This document shows, piece after piece, positions 52,757 through 61,130 of a stretch of 62,431 bases of DNA. Under the pieces are notes generated by a model that ran no database searches, was not told the origin of the DNA, and saw nothing but the letters and a program-made list of their open reading frames with translations. The stretch is taken from contig CBDCEG010000001.1 of assembly GCA_965215775.1 (NCBI GenBank), positions 1 through 62,431 of the forward strand. Direction: 5' to 3'. The DNA is from CBDCEG01 sp965215775. GTDB taxonomy: Bacteria > Pseudomonadota > Gammaproteobacteria > Cardiobacteriales > Ostreibacteriaceae. Position numbers and translations under genes: made by a program. Each line of letters starts with the position of its first letter. Position 1 is the stretch's first letter.

Positions 52757-53422
52757 CTAATTACAAGAATAAATAGTTTTGTTTTTTTGCTTTTTAGATA
52801 AATATCGCATTATACTTCCTGAGGTTAGTTTAAATGATGTAGAAATATCCATTCCAGCACTGCTTAAGCCTTTTGCAACCCAGCTATTACAAGTATTCAT
52901 AGCATAATATCCGCCAATACTTTGGAAGAATTGGCTATTTCCATAAGCCCCTCTTCTCAAAGGTATTATTTTACTTTTTAAATTTTTGTAAAAGCTATTT
53001 TCAATAAAAGCTATTAACTTTGAGTATTGTTTTGGTTGTAAACAAATTTCTTGGATTTTATCCCCTGCGAAATAAGTTCTAACATCGCCTTCTATCCCAA
53101 CCGTATGCAAAACTGATGAAGTTGGATAAAGCATAGCTTGAATAAGTAACTTAACTTTTCTAGAGGTTTTTTTAGCTTGATAGAAACCTTTATCACCCCA
53201 GCCAAACTCTATATATTTAGCTCTTGCAAATCGTTCTTTTAACTGTGGCAACCTTTTCTGAATATCTTTTGCAGGGACTACCAAACCCGTATGCCAGCCA
53301 TGACCTGTTATATATATTGTTTTGGCAGAGTCTATTTTTATAGAAGTTGATTTCACAACAGCAGGATTATTTGCACAAGAAATCACAAATAAGCTTATTA
53401 CAAATATTAAGGAAAGTCTCAT
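52757..53422 (-). CDS. DUF2459/TIGR02117-family lipoprotein-like protein
   Basis: 221 aa with a lipoprotein signal (LIFVISLFVISCANNPAV; lipobox-like VISC). The conserved blocks YITGHGWHTGLVVPAKDIQK, YIEFGWGDKGFYQA, MLYPTSSVLHTVGI and YYAMNTCNSWVAKGLSSAGM identify the family, often annotated 'urease-associated' without functional proof. Role unknown. Confidence 0.82.
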   Translation of the reverse strand: MRLSLIFVISLFVISCANNPAVVKSTSIKIDSAKTIYITGHGWHTGLVVPAKDIQKRLPQLKERFARAKYIEFGWGDKGFYQAKKTSRKVKLLIQAMLYPTSSVLHTVGIEGDVRTYFAGDKIQEICLQPKQYSKLIAFIENSFYKNLKSKIIPLRRGAYGNSQFFQSIGGYYAMNTCNSWVAKGLSSAGMDISTSFKLTSGSIMRYLSKKQKNKTIYSCN

Positions 53423-53430
53423 TATTTTAC

Positions 53431-54093
53431 CTAACTTTCAGCCAAAGATACTTTAATAGAAGCTTGTATCGCTAAAGGAATAATAAATAAAGAACCAATT
53501 AAAAAAAGTCCTAAAATTGAAATTTGTCCAATAATTTTATAACCATCTACATAATCAGTAATTGCTGAAATTGCAAAAATAAGTATTGGAATATAAAAAG
53601 GTAAGATTATCAAAATCAAAATTAAACTACCTCGGCTTATTGCAAGCGTGATGCTAGAGCCAAGCATTGCTAGTAAAAGAAGAGTTGGGCTAGTAATTAA
53701 TAATGTGAATATTAAAATCAAAAACACATCAAGTGAAATTCCATAAAACACTGCTAATAAAGGAGTTGCGGCAATAATTGGTAATATTTGTAATACCCAT
53801 TGAACCAATAATTTAATATAAATTGCACCTAATTTACTATGTCCTGATAAGTAAAGTTGCTCCAAACTTCCATCTTCAAAATCACTTTTATATAATTTTT
53901 CACTGGAAAGAAGTATTGATAATAAAATTCCAACCCAAATAATTGCAGGTGCAAGTTTTGCTAATAATTTAGCATCAGGTCCAACAGCAATAGGAAAAAT
54001 AGTTATTAAAATCAATAAGAAGAAAATCGGTAGCAAAACCTCAAACATTTTCCTAATTGCAAGTATCCATTCTTTATAAATTAAGTATTTCAT
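53431..54093 (-). CDS. ccmB: Heme exporter CcmB
   Basis: 220 aa, six transmembrane segments. KYLIYKEWILAIRKMFEVLL, LPIFFLLILITIFPIAVGPD, LLSSEKLYKSDFEDGSLEQL and LLALLAMLGSSI-like LLLLAMLGSSITLAISRG are CcmB hallmarks. Part of the ABC complex (CcmABC) for cytochrome c maturation. CcmA and CcmC are not adjacent, so the ccm genes are dispersed. It lies 2 nt after ispD. Confidence 0.9.
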   Translation of the reverse strand: MKYLIYKEWILAIRKMFEVLLPIFFLLILITIFPIAVGPDAKLLAKLAPAIIWVGILLSILLSSEKLYKSDFEDGSLEQLYLSGHSKLGAIYIKLLVQWVLQILPIIAATPLLAVFYGISLDVFLILIFTLLITSPTLLLLAMLGSSITLAISRGSLILILIILPFYIPILIFAISAITDYVDGYKIIGQISILGLFLIGSLFIIPLAIQASIKVSLAES

Positions 54094-54095
54094 TT

Positions 54096-54804
54096 TTACT
54101 TTTCTATTTTGTTTTTTATATTATTTTCACCAAATAACTGCAAATCTTTAATAGTTGTTATTTTAGTATTATTATCTTTGGAAATAACTATTTTAGGTTG
54201 TAAACCAAGCATTTCCACCGCTGAAGATTCATCTGTTACTTGTTCGTTATTAAATTTCGCAAGTGCATTTTTCAAGATTTTATAACGAAACATTTGTGGT
54301 GTTTGTGCTAAATATAACTCTTCTCGATTTAGCGTTTTCTCAATTTCTATATTTCCATTATTTAAGTTCGCTAACTTTACAGTGCTAGAAACTTTCTCTG
54401 CCAAAATCCCACCAACTTTATCGTTTTTACAACTTAGCCAAAGCCTTTGGATATCTTTTATACTAACAAAAGGGCGAACGGCATCGTGTGAAATAATCCA
54501 GTCATTTTCAGCAGGTTGGGTAGTTGAATTTATTATATTTATTGCATTTATAATTGATTGAGTTCTAGTTTTACCGCCGTTGCAAATTGTAATATTTTCG
54601 TGCTTAAAATTACAATTTATATTTTCTCCAAGGCTTAATATTATATTTATTTTATGATTGTAAGCTTTTGCCCAACTTACTATTTTATCAATGCTTTTTT
54701 CTAAAATAGTTTTCCCACCAATATTTATGAATTGCTTAGAAATATCCACTATTCATTCGTTTTCCAGTTCCAGCAGCAGGGATTATTATAAATATTTTAT
54801 CCAT
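54096..54804 (-). pseudogene. ispD: 2-C-methyl-D-erythritol 4-phosphate cytidylyltransferase, one frameshift
   Basis: The N-terminus IFIIIPAAGTGKRMNS (nucleotide-binding GxGxRM) is in one frame from the ATG at 54804 and then meets a stop. Removing one G near 54744-54745 joins DISKQFINIGGKTILEKSID and the rest: WIISHDAVRPFVSIKDIQRL, LNREELYLAQTPQMFRYKIL and TDESSAVEMLGLQPKIV. Corrected length 235 aa. Third step of the MEP pathway, an essential function, so an error in the consensus is the likely cause. Confidence 0.9.
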
Positions 54805-54827
54805 AATATTATTAGTATAATCAAGTA

Positions 54828-55907
54828 TTAGGTTAAGCTGAATATTTTATTAAGAGCTTGTTTTAGAATTTTATTTTCTTCTTTAGCACCAATTGTAATT
54901 CGTAAAGTATTCTCTAATAATTTATGATGAACATTTAAGTCTTTAACTAAAATTTTAAATTCATCTCTTAGTTTTTTGAAAGTTTCTTCTGAATTTTCAA
55001 CCTTAAACAATAAAAAATTAGTTTGTGTATCAATAGTTTTAGTATTTGGTATTTTACTCAAAAATTCTAATAAACTTTCTTTCTCCAACTTTATAAGCTC
55101 AACATTTTTCTCAATTAACTCCATATTATTCAAAGTAAAATCAACAACTTCTTGAGATAAAATATTAGTATTATAAGGAGGTCTTGCTTTATTAAATTGC
55201 TGTGCATATTTTTTATGGCAAGCCATAAATCCTAATCTAACACCTGCTAAACCGACTTTTGAAAAAGTTCTTAATAAAATTGCATTCTCGTATTTCTCAA
55301 CTAAATCTAAAGCACTATCATCAGCAAAAGCATTATAAGCTTCATCAAGCACTACAAAGCCATTTGTAGCCTGTAAAATCTGTTCTAATTCTACTTTATT
55401 CCAAGAATTCCCAGTTGGATTATTAGGATAAGATAAAAATATTAAGGCAGGATTTTGAGTTTTAATTGCTACTAAGAAATTTTCTAAATTAATTGAGAAA
55501 TCATCATTTAAATCAACTCCAACAAATTTCATTCCAAGTAATTCAGAGGTTTGCTGATACATAACAAAGCTTGGAGTTGGTGATAAAACAACAGCTTTAG
55601 GTTTTGAAAGTGCTAATAAAATAATACTAATTAATTCATCAGAACCATTTCCTAAGATAATATCTAAATTACTTGTTTGATTATTTGATAAATTTAAAGT
55701 TTTTTTGATTTTATCAATTAATTCATTAGGTTCTGGGTTTGGATAACGGTTTATTTCCAAATTTGTAAGCTTATCTGCAAGCTCTACCATTTTTTCTTTG
55801 GGTAATAAATAAGGCATTTCCATAGCATCTAATTTAATTAAACCACTACTATCTGGAATATTATAAACCTGCATTGATTGAACTTTTTTTGTAAATAATT
55901 TATTCAT
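54828..55907 (-). CDS. hisC: Histidinol-phosphate aminotransferase
   Basis: 359 aa PLP enzyme, fold type I. LGNGSDELISIILLALSKPK, IFLSYPNNPTGNSWNKVELE, GFVVLDEAYNAFADDS and the PLP Lys in LLRTFSKVGLAGVRLGFMAC are all present. Seventh step of histidine synthesis. It follows hisD by 57 nt in the order hisG-hisD-hisC. Confidence 0.95.
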   Translation of the reverse strand: MNKLFTKKVQSMQVYNIPDSSGLIKLDAMEMPYLLPKEKMVELADKLTNLEINRYPNPEPNELIDKIKKTLNLSNNQTSNLDIILGNGSDELISIILLALSKPKAVVLSPTPSFVMYQQTSELLGMKFVGVDLNDDFSINLENFLVAIKTQNPALIFLSYPNNPTGNSWNKVELEQILQATNGFVVLDEAYNAFADDSALDLVEKYENAILLRTFSKVGLAGVRLGFMACHKKYAQQFNKARPPYNTNILSQEVVDFTLNNMELIEKNVELIKLEKESLLEFLSKIPNTKTIDTQTNFLLFKVENSEETFKKLRDEFKILVKDLNVHHKLLENTLRITIGAKEENKILKQALNKIFSLT

Positions 55908-55964
55908 TTTTTATTTATTTTTTATACTTATTTTCTAAATAGTTTATACCTAAATTGGACATTT

Positions 55965-57284
55965 CTAAATAGGTTGTTTTTTTCTAAGCTCAGCTGATAA
56001 TTCGTGAGCAAACAAACCTTCACTATTTGCACTAATTGTTGCATATTTGGCTAATTCACTAGCTTTATCCTCACTCAAATTAATTATACTTGTGCGTTTT
56101 TGAAAGTCATAAACCCCCAAAGGCGAGGAAAATTTAGCACTTCCAGAAGTTGGTAAAACATGATTTGGTCCAGCCAAATAATCGCCAAAAGCCTCACAAC
56201 TATAATTACCAATAAAAATAGCACCAGCATGATTAATTTGCTGAGAAACTTCGGTTGCATTTTTAGTTAGAATTTCCAAATGCTCTGGTGCAATAAAGTT
56301 TGCAACGCTAACCGCATCATTAATGGTTTCAACAACTACAACAACGCCTCTTGTTTCTATTGATTTCTCTATTATTTCTTTTCGTGGCATAGTTTTTAAA
56401 ATTTCTGCCATATTTTTAATTACTTTTTTTGCATGAGTTTCACAATTAGTTATTAAGATTGATTGTGCATTTTCATCGTGCTCTGCTTGAGAAAACATAT
56501 CTGCTGCCACCCATTTAGGATTGCAATTTCCATCAGAAATTATTGCAATTTCAGAAGGTCCAGCAATCATATCAATAGCAACTTTTCCAAAAACTTGTTT
56601 TTTTGCTGTTGCTACATAAATATTACCAGGCCCAACAATTTTGTTTACAGATTTAATTGTCTGCGTTCCATAAGCAAGAGTTGCTATTGCTTGTGCGCCT
56701 CCAATTGCATAAAACTCATCAATATCACACAGATAAGCCGCTGCCAAAACTTGTTTATTTAGCTTTCCATTCATCGCAGGAGAAACCATAACCAAGCGTT
56801 TAACACCAGCAACTTTTGCAGGAATTGCATTCATTAAAACCGAAGATGGATAAGCGGCAGTCCCACCTGGAACATAAAGTCCAACACTATCCATTGCTGT
56901 TATTTTTTGCCCCAAAGTACTTTTACCTGAACCATTACTATCTTGCTCTATTATTTCAAAACCTTCTAGTTTTTGCTTTTGTGCATATTTTGTAATTCTT
57001 ATTTTTGCAACTTCTAAAGCTTGCTGCTGTTCTTTAGTGATATTTTCCCAAGCTTTTTTTAGGGCTTCTTTAGTTATTTTTAATTCATCTAAATTTGAGT
57101 TATTATTATCAAACTTTGCAGTGTAATTTAACAAAGCCTTATCACCATCTTTTCTGATATTTTGAATAACTGAAAAAACCACTTGTTCAACTTCTTCATT
57201 GAAATCCATATTCAAATCAACGGCAAGTTTTAAGTCTTTATAAAAGCTATTATTACCTACTTGTTTTATTTGTTTAATCTTCAT
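55965..57284 (-). CDS. hisD: Histidinol dehydrogenase
   Basis: About 439 aa. YVPGGTAAYPSSVLMNAIPA, VGPGNIYVATAKKQVFGKVA, IDMIAGPSEIAIISDGNCNP, FSQAEHDENAQSILITNCE and APEHLEILTKNATEVS match the zinc- and NAD-dependent enzyme. Start at the ATG giving MKIKQIKQ, one base after the hisG stop (TGA-A-ATG); a longer frame with MWYE would overlap hisG. Last step of histidine synthesis. Confidence 0.95.
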   Translation of the reverse strand: MKIKQIKQVGNNSFYKDLKLAVDLNMDFNEEVEQVVFSVIQNIRKDGDKALLNYTAKFDNNNSNLDELKITKEALKKAWENITKEQQQALEVAKIRITKYAQKQKLEGFEIIEQDSNGSGKSTLGQKITAMDSVGLYVPGGTAAYPSSVLMNAIPAKVAGVKRLVMVSPAMNGKLNKQVLAAAYLCDIDEFYAIGGAQAIATLAYGTQTIKSVNKIVGPGNIYVATAKKQVFGKVAIDMIAGPSEIAIISDGNCNPKWVAADMFSQAEHDENAQSILITNCETHAKKVIKNMAEILKTMPRKEIIEKSIETRGVVVVVETINDAVSVANFIAPEHLEILTKNATEVSQQINHAGAIFIGNYSCEAFGDYLAGPNHVLPTSGSAKFSSPLGVYDFQKRTSIINLSEDKASELAKYATISANSEGLFAHELSAELRKKQPI

Positions 57285-57285
57285 T

Positions 57286-57921
57286 TCATACCACACTTTC
57301 TAAGTCTGATATTAACTTTTTGATTTGTTGGTTTTTTACTTTTAGAGAAACTCTACTTGCGATTAAACGGCTGGTTACTGGCATTACTAAATCTAGGGTT
57401 TTTAAACCATTTGCTTTTAAAGTATTTCCAGTATCAACCAAATCAACAATACAATCACAAAGACCAACCATAGGTGCTAACTCAACAGAACCATAAAGTT
57501 TTATAATATCTGCATAAACACCTTTTTTGGCGAAATATTGTTTTGCACTGTTCACATATTTGGTTGCAACAGTTACACGGCTAGGTGGAAGCTCATCTAC
57601 ATCATTCATAACGGCTGTCATTAAGTTACATTTTGCAATGCGTAAATCTAACATTTCACAAATTCCCTCATAACCATGCTCAATAAGTGTATCTTTTCCA
57701 CAAATTCCCAAATCAGCAACTCCATACTGAACATAAGTTGGTGCATCAGTTGCTCGCACAATTAAGAAAATAATTTCAGGGTGATTTGTTTCTATCATTA
57801 GCTTTCTTGTTGTTCCTAAATCTTCTTTGGGATAAATCCCTGCTTTTTCAAAAAGAGGTAAAATTTCTTTTAAAATTCGTCCTTTAGCTAAAGCTATAAT
57901 TATTTTATCTGTTTTTTTCAT
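57286..57921 (-). CDS. hisG: ATP phosphoribosyltransferase, short form
   Basis: 211 aa short form. IIALAKGRILKEILPLFEKA, RATDAPTYVQYGVADLGICG, GKDTLIEHG and CDCIVDLVDTGNTLKANGLK are the conserved blocks. The C-terminal regulatory domain of long HisG is absent, so activity should need HisZ, which is not in the window. First enzyme of histidine synthesis and first gene of the hisGDC run. Confidence 0.95.
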   Translation of the reverse strand: MKKTDKIIIALAKGRILKEILPLFEKAGIYPKEDLGTTRKLMIETNHPEIIFLIVRATDAPTYVQYGVADLGICGKDTLIEHGYEGICEMLDLRIAKCNLMTAVMNDVDELPPSRVTVATKYVNSAKQYFAKKGVYADIIKLYGSVELAPMVGLCDCIVDLVDTGNTLKANGLKTLDLVMPVTSRLIASRVSLKVKNQQIKKLISDLESVV

Positions 57922-58024
57922 TTGTTTGTCCTTTTTAAAGGTTTGTGGTTTTTATGTGTAAAATGGATATTTTAGCATTAATTAAGACTCTAAAATAGAA
58001 TTGTCCTATTGTTTTTTTAAAATA

Positions 58025-58825
58025 TTATCTTTTATCTTTAAATTTATTGAGTAGCTGATACTTATTAAGATCTCTAATTAAATATTTAACAACCTCTATA
58101 TTTCTATGCGTATCCTTCAAAAAGAATAAATTAATAAAAATAAATGCTTTTTTAAGAAATGAAAAAATCGCAGTTATAGGATAATAAATAAAAGCAATAA
58201 ACACAATTATGCAAAAGAGAAAAATATGCAAAAGAGTAGCAGGTTTGTATTTTGAAAATGTATCAATTACAGTTTCTAAATTTTCTCCTGTATTTATAGC
58301 AAGAACAGTTATTAAAGAACATATGAAAATAAATAATGATAAGACTCTAGAGTTGGCATCTTTATTATAGATAAATGAAAAAAATTTCTCAATTTCAGAG
58401 TGTTTAATTGAATATTTATTTTCAATATTAAGCATGTTGCTAATATATTCTACTAGATATGAAAATTCTTTTTGCTCACAAGAAAAATAATTTTTCAACA
58501 ATTCAATTTTTGCATCATCAACTGTATTTAATTGAAAATATTTAAATTTATTAGCAACTATTTTTTTTATATTTTTATCTTTTCTATCGGTCAACTCACA
58601 CCATGAAATAAATAGTAGCACCTCCAAAAATAAAACAAATATAAACCACTTATTTAAAAAAGAACCATATATTGGGGTTACTTTCAAAAAGTAATAAAAT
58701 GAAAATAAAAAAGCTAAAAGTAAAAATGAAGTTGTAAAAAAATAAAAATTTTTAAACCCTCCATATGCTTTAAATGTTTCTAAGTTTTTAAAGTAATTAT
58801 TTGCTATTTTATATAATTCATCCAT
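58025..58825 (-). CDS. Membrane protein of unknown function
   Basis: 266 aa. Hydrophobic segments near residues 28-46 (FYFFTTSFLLLAFLFSFYYF), 58-76 (WFIFVLFLEVLLFISWCE), 158-178 (VLSLFIFICSLITVLAINTG) and 195-235 (LLHIFLFCIIVFIAFIYYPI, TAIFSFLKKAFIFINLFFLK). The soluble loop (about residues 80-155) is helical and Lys-rich. No family recognised. It stands alone between hisG and tsaD with clear gaps on both sides. Confidence 0.55.
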   Translation of the reverse strand: MDELYKIANNYFKNLETFKAYGGFKNFYFFTTSFLLLAFLFSFYYFLKVTPIYGSFLNKWFIFVLFLEVLLFISWCELTDRKDKNIKKIVANKFKYFQLNTVDDAKIELLKNYFSCEQKEFSYLVEYISNMLNIENKYSIKHSEIEKFFSFIYNKDANSRVLSLFIFICSLITVLAINTGENLETVIDTFSKYKPATLLHIFLFCIIVFIAFIYYPITAIFSFLKKAFIFINLFFLKDTHRNIEVVKYLIRDLNKYQLLNKFKDKR

Positions 58826-58903
58826 TGTCTGATACTCTCATTTGTTATATTAAAAAACTTTATATTTTTAGTTAAAGTTAATGCATACTAAAAAACAAGC
58901 TAT

Positions 58904-59914
58904 CTAATCAACCTTAATTAATTCAGATAAATCCCAGCGGGATTTACAGTTTATTGAATAGTTTTTTTCAGCTTGTTTTATCCTAATCGCACCAGCATAA
59001 GCAATCATCAGACCATTATCTGTGCAAAGTTTATGCTCAGGAATATGAAAGCTAATATTATTATCTTTACATAGTTTTTCTAATTTCACTCTTAGTAACT
59101 TATTAGCAGCCACACCACCTGCGACTACTAAACTTTTATATTTATTTTGTCTAATCGCACGCCTACATTTTAAATAAAGTGTATCAATAGCTGCCTCTTG
59201 AAAAGACGCTGCAATATCTGAATATTTATCTTCACCATTACTTTCAATTAATAATCTAACTTGTGTTTTCAAACCACTAAAACTAAAATTTAAGCCTGGT
59301 TTTGTCATCATTGGGCGTGATAATTCAAAAGAATTTGGGTTTCCTTTTTCTGCTAATTTTTCTAATTCAATTCCACCTGAGTAAGGCAAACCTAATAATT
59401 TCGCAGTTTTATCAAATGCTTCACCAACCGCGTCATCAAGCGTTGTTCCTAACACTTCATAACTTCCAATTGCTTTAACACTAATTAACATAGTATGTCC
59501 ACCAGAAACTAACAAAGACAAAAATGGAAAACTTGGAGGATTATTTTTATCCAAAAGAGCTGCTAATAAATGTCCTTCCATATGATGAATTTCAAGGCTT
59601 GGAATTCCTAGAGAAAACGCCAAAGATTTTGCAATACAAGAACCACTTAGCAAAGCTCCAAGTAAACCAGGTCCAGCTGTATGAGCTATTACTGAAATAT
59701 CTTTTTTTTCTATTTTTGCATCTTTTATGCAATTATCAATTAATCCAATACAACGGTTAATATGATCACGAGAAGCAAGTTCAGGAACAACGCCACCATA
59801 CTGTCTATGTAACATTATTTGGCTATAAATATGATGTGCTAATTCACCTTTTTCAGTATCGTATAACGCAACCCCTGTTTCATCGCAAGAGCTTTCTATT
59901 CCAAGAACTATCAT
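58904..59914 (-). CDS. tsaD: tRNA threonylcarbamoyladenosine transferase subunit TsaD
   Basis: 336 aa ASKHA protein. VLGIESSCDETGVALYDTEK, the Fe-binding His motif LEIHHMEGHLLAALLDKNNP, LLVSGGHTMLISVKAIGSYE and VVAGGVAANKLLRVKLEKLC are typical. It completes t6A modification of ANN-decoding tRNAs with TsaB/C/E. It overlaps gmhB by four bases. Confidence 0.96.
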   Translation of the reverse strand: MIVLGIESSCDETGVALYDTEKGELAHHIYSQIMLHRQYGGVVPELASRDHINRCIGLIDNCIKDAKIEKKDISVIAHTAGPGLLGALLSGSCIAKSLAFSLGIPSLEIHHMEGHLLAALLDKNNPPSFPFLSLLVSGGHTMLISVKAIGSYEVLGTTLDDAVGEAFDKTAKLLGLPYSGGIELEKLAEKGNPNSFELSRPMMTKPGLNFSFSGLKTQVRLLIESNGEDKYSDIAASFQEAAIDTLYLKCRRAIRQNKYKSLVVAGGVAANKLLRVKLEKLCKDNNISFHIPEHKLCTDNGLMIAYAGAIRIKQAEKNYSINCKSRWDLSELIKVD

Positions 59915-60462
59915 TTATTTTCCCTTTCTAATATTTCATTTACCGCTTGGAGCAAATCATCAAAAATTTCAATTTTACTTTCCATTTCTTTAGGTATTTC
60001 AAACTGTTGTTTTTTACCATTTCCTGTGCGTAATAATATAGGTTTACAATTTGCAGCAATTGCCGCTTGATTATCTCTAACCATATCACCAATAAAATAA
60101 ACTGGTTTTTTATAATTTGGATATTCTTTTAATATTTCTAAAAGCATACCAGCATTGGGTTTTTTCCATGGGTGGTTATCGTCTTTGCTATCACAATAGA
60201 TAATTCTATCTATATCTGCTTGATTTTGCCTTAAAATTTTAAGCATTTTATTATGAATTTTTGCCAAATCTTCATGAGTGTAAATTCCTTTAGCAATTCC
60301 TGCCTGATTTGTTGCTATTGCTATTTTAAAACCTGCTTTTTTTAATTTTGCTATTGCCAAAACACTTCCATCAATAAACTCAAATTTATCAGCACAATCA
60401 ACATACTGTCCTATTAAATCTTTATTTATAACTCCATCTCTATCTAAAATAATTAGTTTCAT
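59911..60462 (-). CDS. gmhB: D-glycero-D-manno-heptose 1,7-bisphosphate 7-phosphatase-like HAD protein
   Basis: 183 aa HAD phosphatase. LIILDRDGVINKDLIGQYVD (nucleophile Asp motif DRDGVIN), IAIATNQAGIAKGIYTHEDL (motif II), KKPNAGMLLEILKEY (Lys) and YFIGDMVRDNQAAIAANCKP (motif IV). The zinc-loop cysteines of classical GmhB (CxHxnCxC) are reduced to CDSKDDNHPW, as in zinc-less members. Makes heptose for LPS. It lies 18 nt after gmk. Confidence 0.88.
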   Translation of the reverse strand: MKLIILDRDGVINKDLIGQYVDCADKFEFIDGSVLAIAKLKKAGFKIAIATNQAGIAKGIYTHEDLAKIHNKMLKILRQNQADIDRIIYCDSKDDNHPWKKPNAGMLLEILKEYPNYKKPVYFIGDMVRDNQAAIAANCKPILLRTGNGKKQQFEIPKEMESKIEIFDDLLQAVNEILERENK

Positions 60463-60480
60463 TGTTAGTTTATAAGTTTA

Positions 60481-61128
60481 TTAATTCGTCAAATTATCTA
60501 GTAATTTTTGGCGTAATATTTGTTGGCGTTTAACTTGTAATCTATCTGCTAAAATTATTTGGCGTAATTCTTTGGCTGCAATCTCAAAATCATCATTTAA
60601 AACTAAATAATCAAACTCATTATAATGGGAAATTTGTTCTTTTGCCTCAGCCATTCTAGCATTTATTATTTCTTGGCTATCCTGTCCGCGTTTGTTTAGG
60701 CGTTTTTCCAAAGCTTCAATACTTGGTGGAATTATAAATATACTTTTTGTATTTTTTAGTTTTTCTCTAACTTGTTGAGAACCTTGCCAATCTATTGTCA
60801 AAATAACATCATTTCCTAAATCTAAGAATTTATTTATAAAAGATAGGCTTGTTCCATAATAATTACCAAAAACCTCTTCATATTCAAGCATTTCATTATT
60901 ATCAATAAGTTGTTGAAAGCTTTCTTTGCTAACAAAATTATAATCAACTCCATCAACTTCTCCATCTCGTTGTTTTCTTGTGGTAAAAGAGATTGAGCGA
61001 ATTACTTTTGGGGTTTCTTCAATTAACCTTTCCACTAAAGAAGTTTTCCCACCACCACTTGGTGAAGCTACTATCCAAAGCCTTGCTTTTTCACTTACTT
61101 TTAACCCTTCTAAATTATTAAAACTCAT
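60481..61128 (-). CDS. gmk: Guanylate kinase
   Basis: 215 aa. P-loop ASPSGGGKTSLVERLIEETP, GMP-binding ISFTTRKQRDGEVDGVDYNF and YYGTSLSFINKFLDLG, then TIDWQGSQQVREKLKNTKSI and IIPPSIEALEKRLNKRGQDS. The reaction GMP + ATP gives GDP + ADP. It follows rimO by 2 nt, so both are in one operon. Confidence 0.96.
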   Translation of the reverse strand: MSFNNLEGLKVSEKARLWIVASPSGGGKTSLVERLIEETPKVIRSISFTTRKQRDGEVDGVDYNFVSKESFQQLIDNNEMLEYEEVFGNYYGTSLSFINKFLDLGNDVILTIDWQGSQQVREKLKNTKSIFIIPPSIEALEKRLNKRGQDSQEIINARMAEAKEQISHYNEFDYLVLNDDFEIAAKELRQIILADRLQVKRQQILRQKLLDNLTN

Positions 61129-61130
61129 AA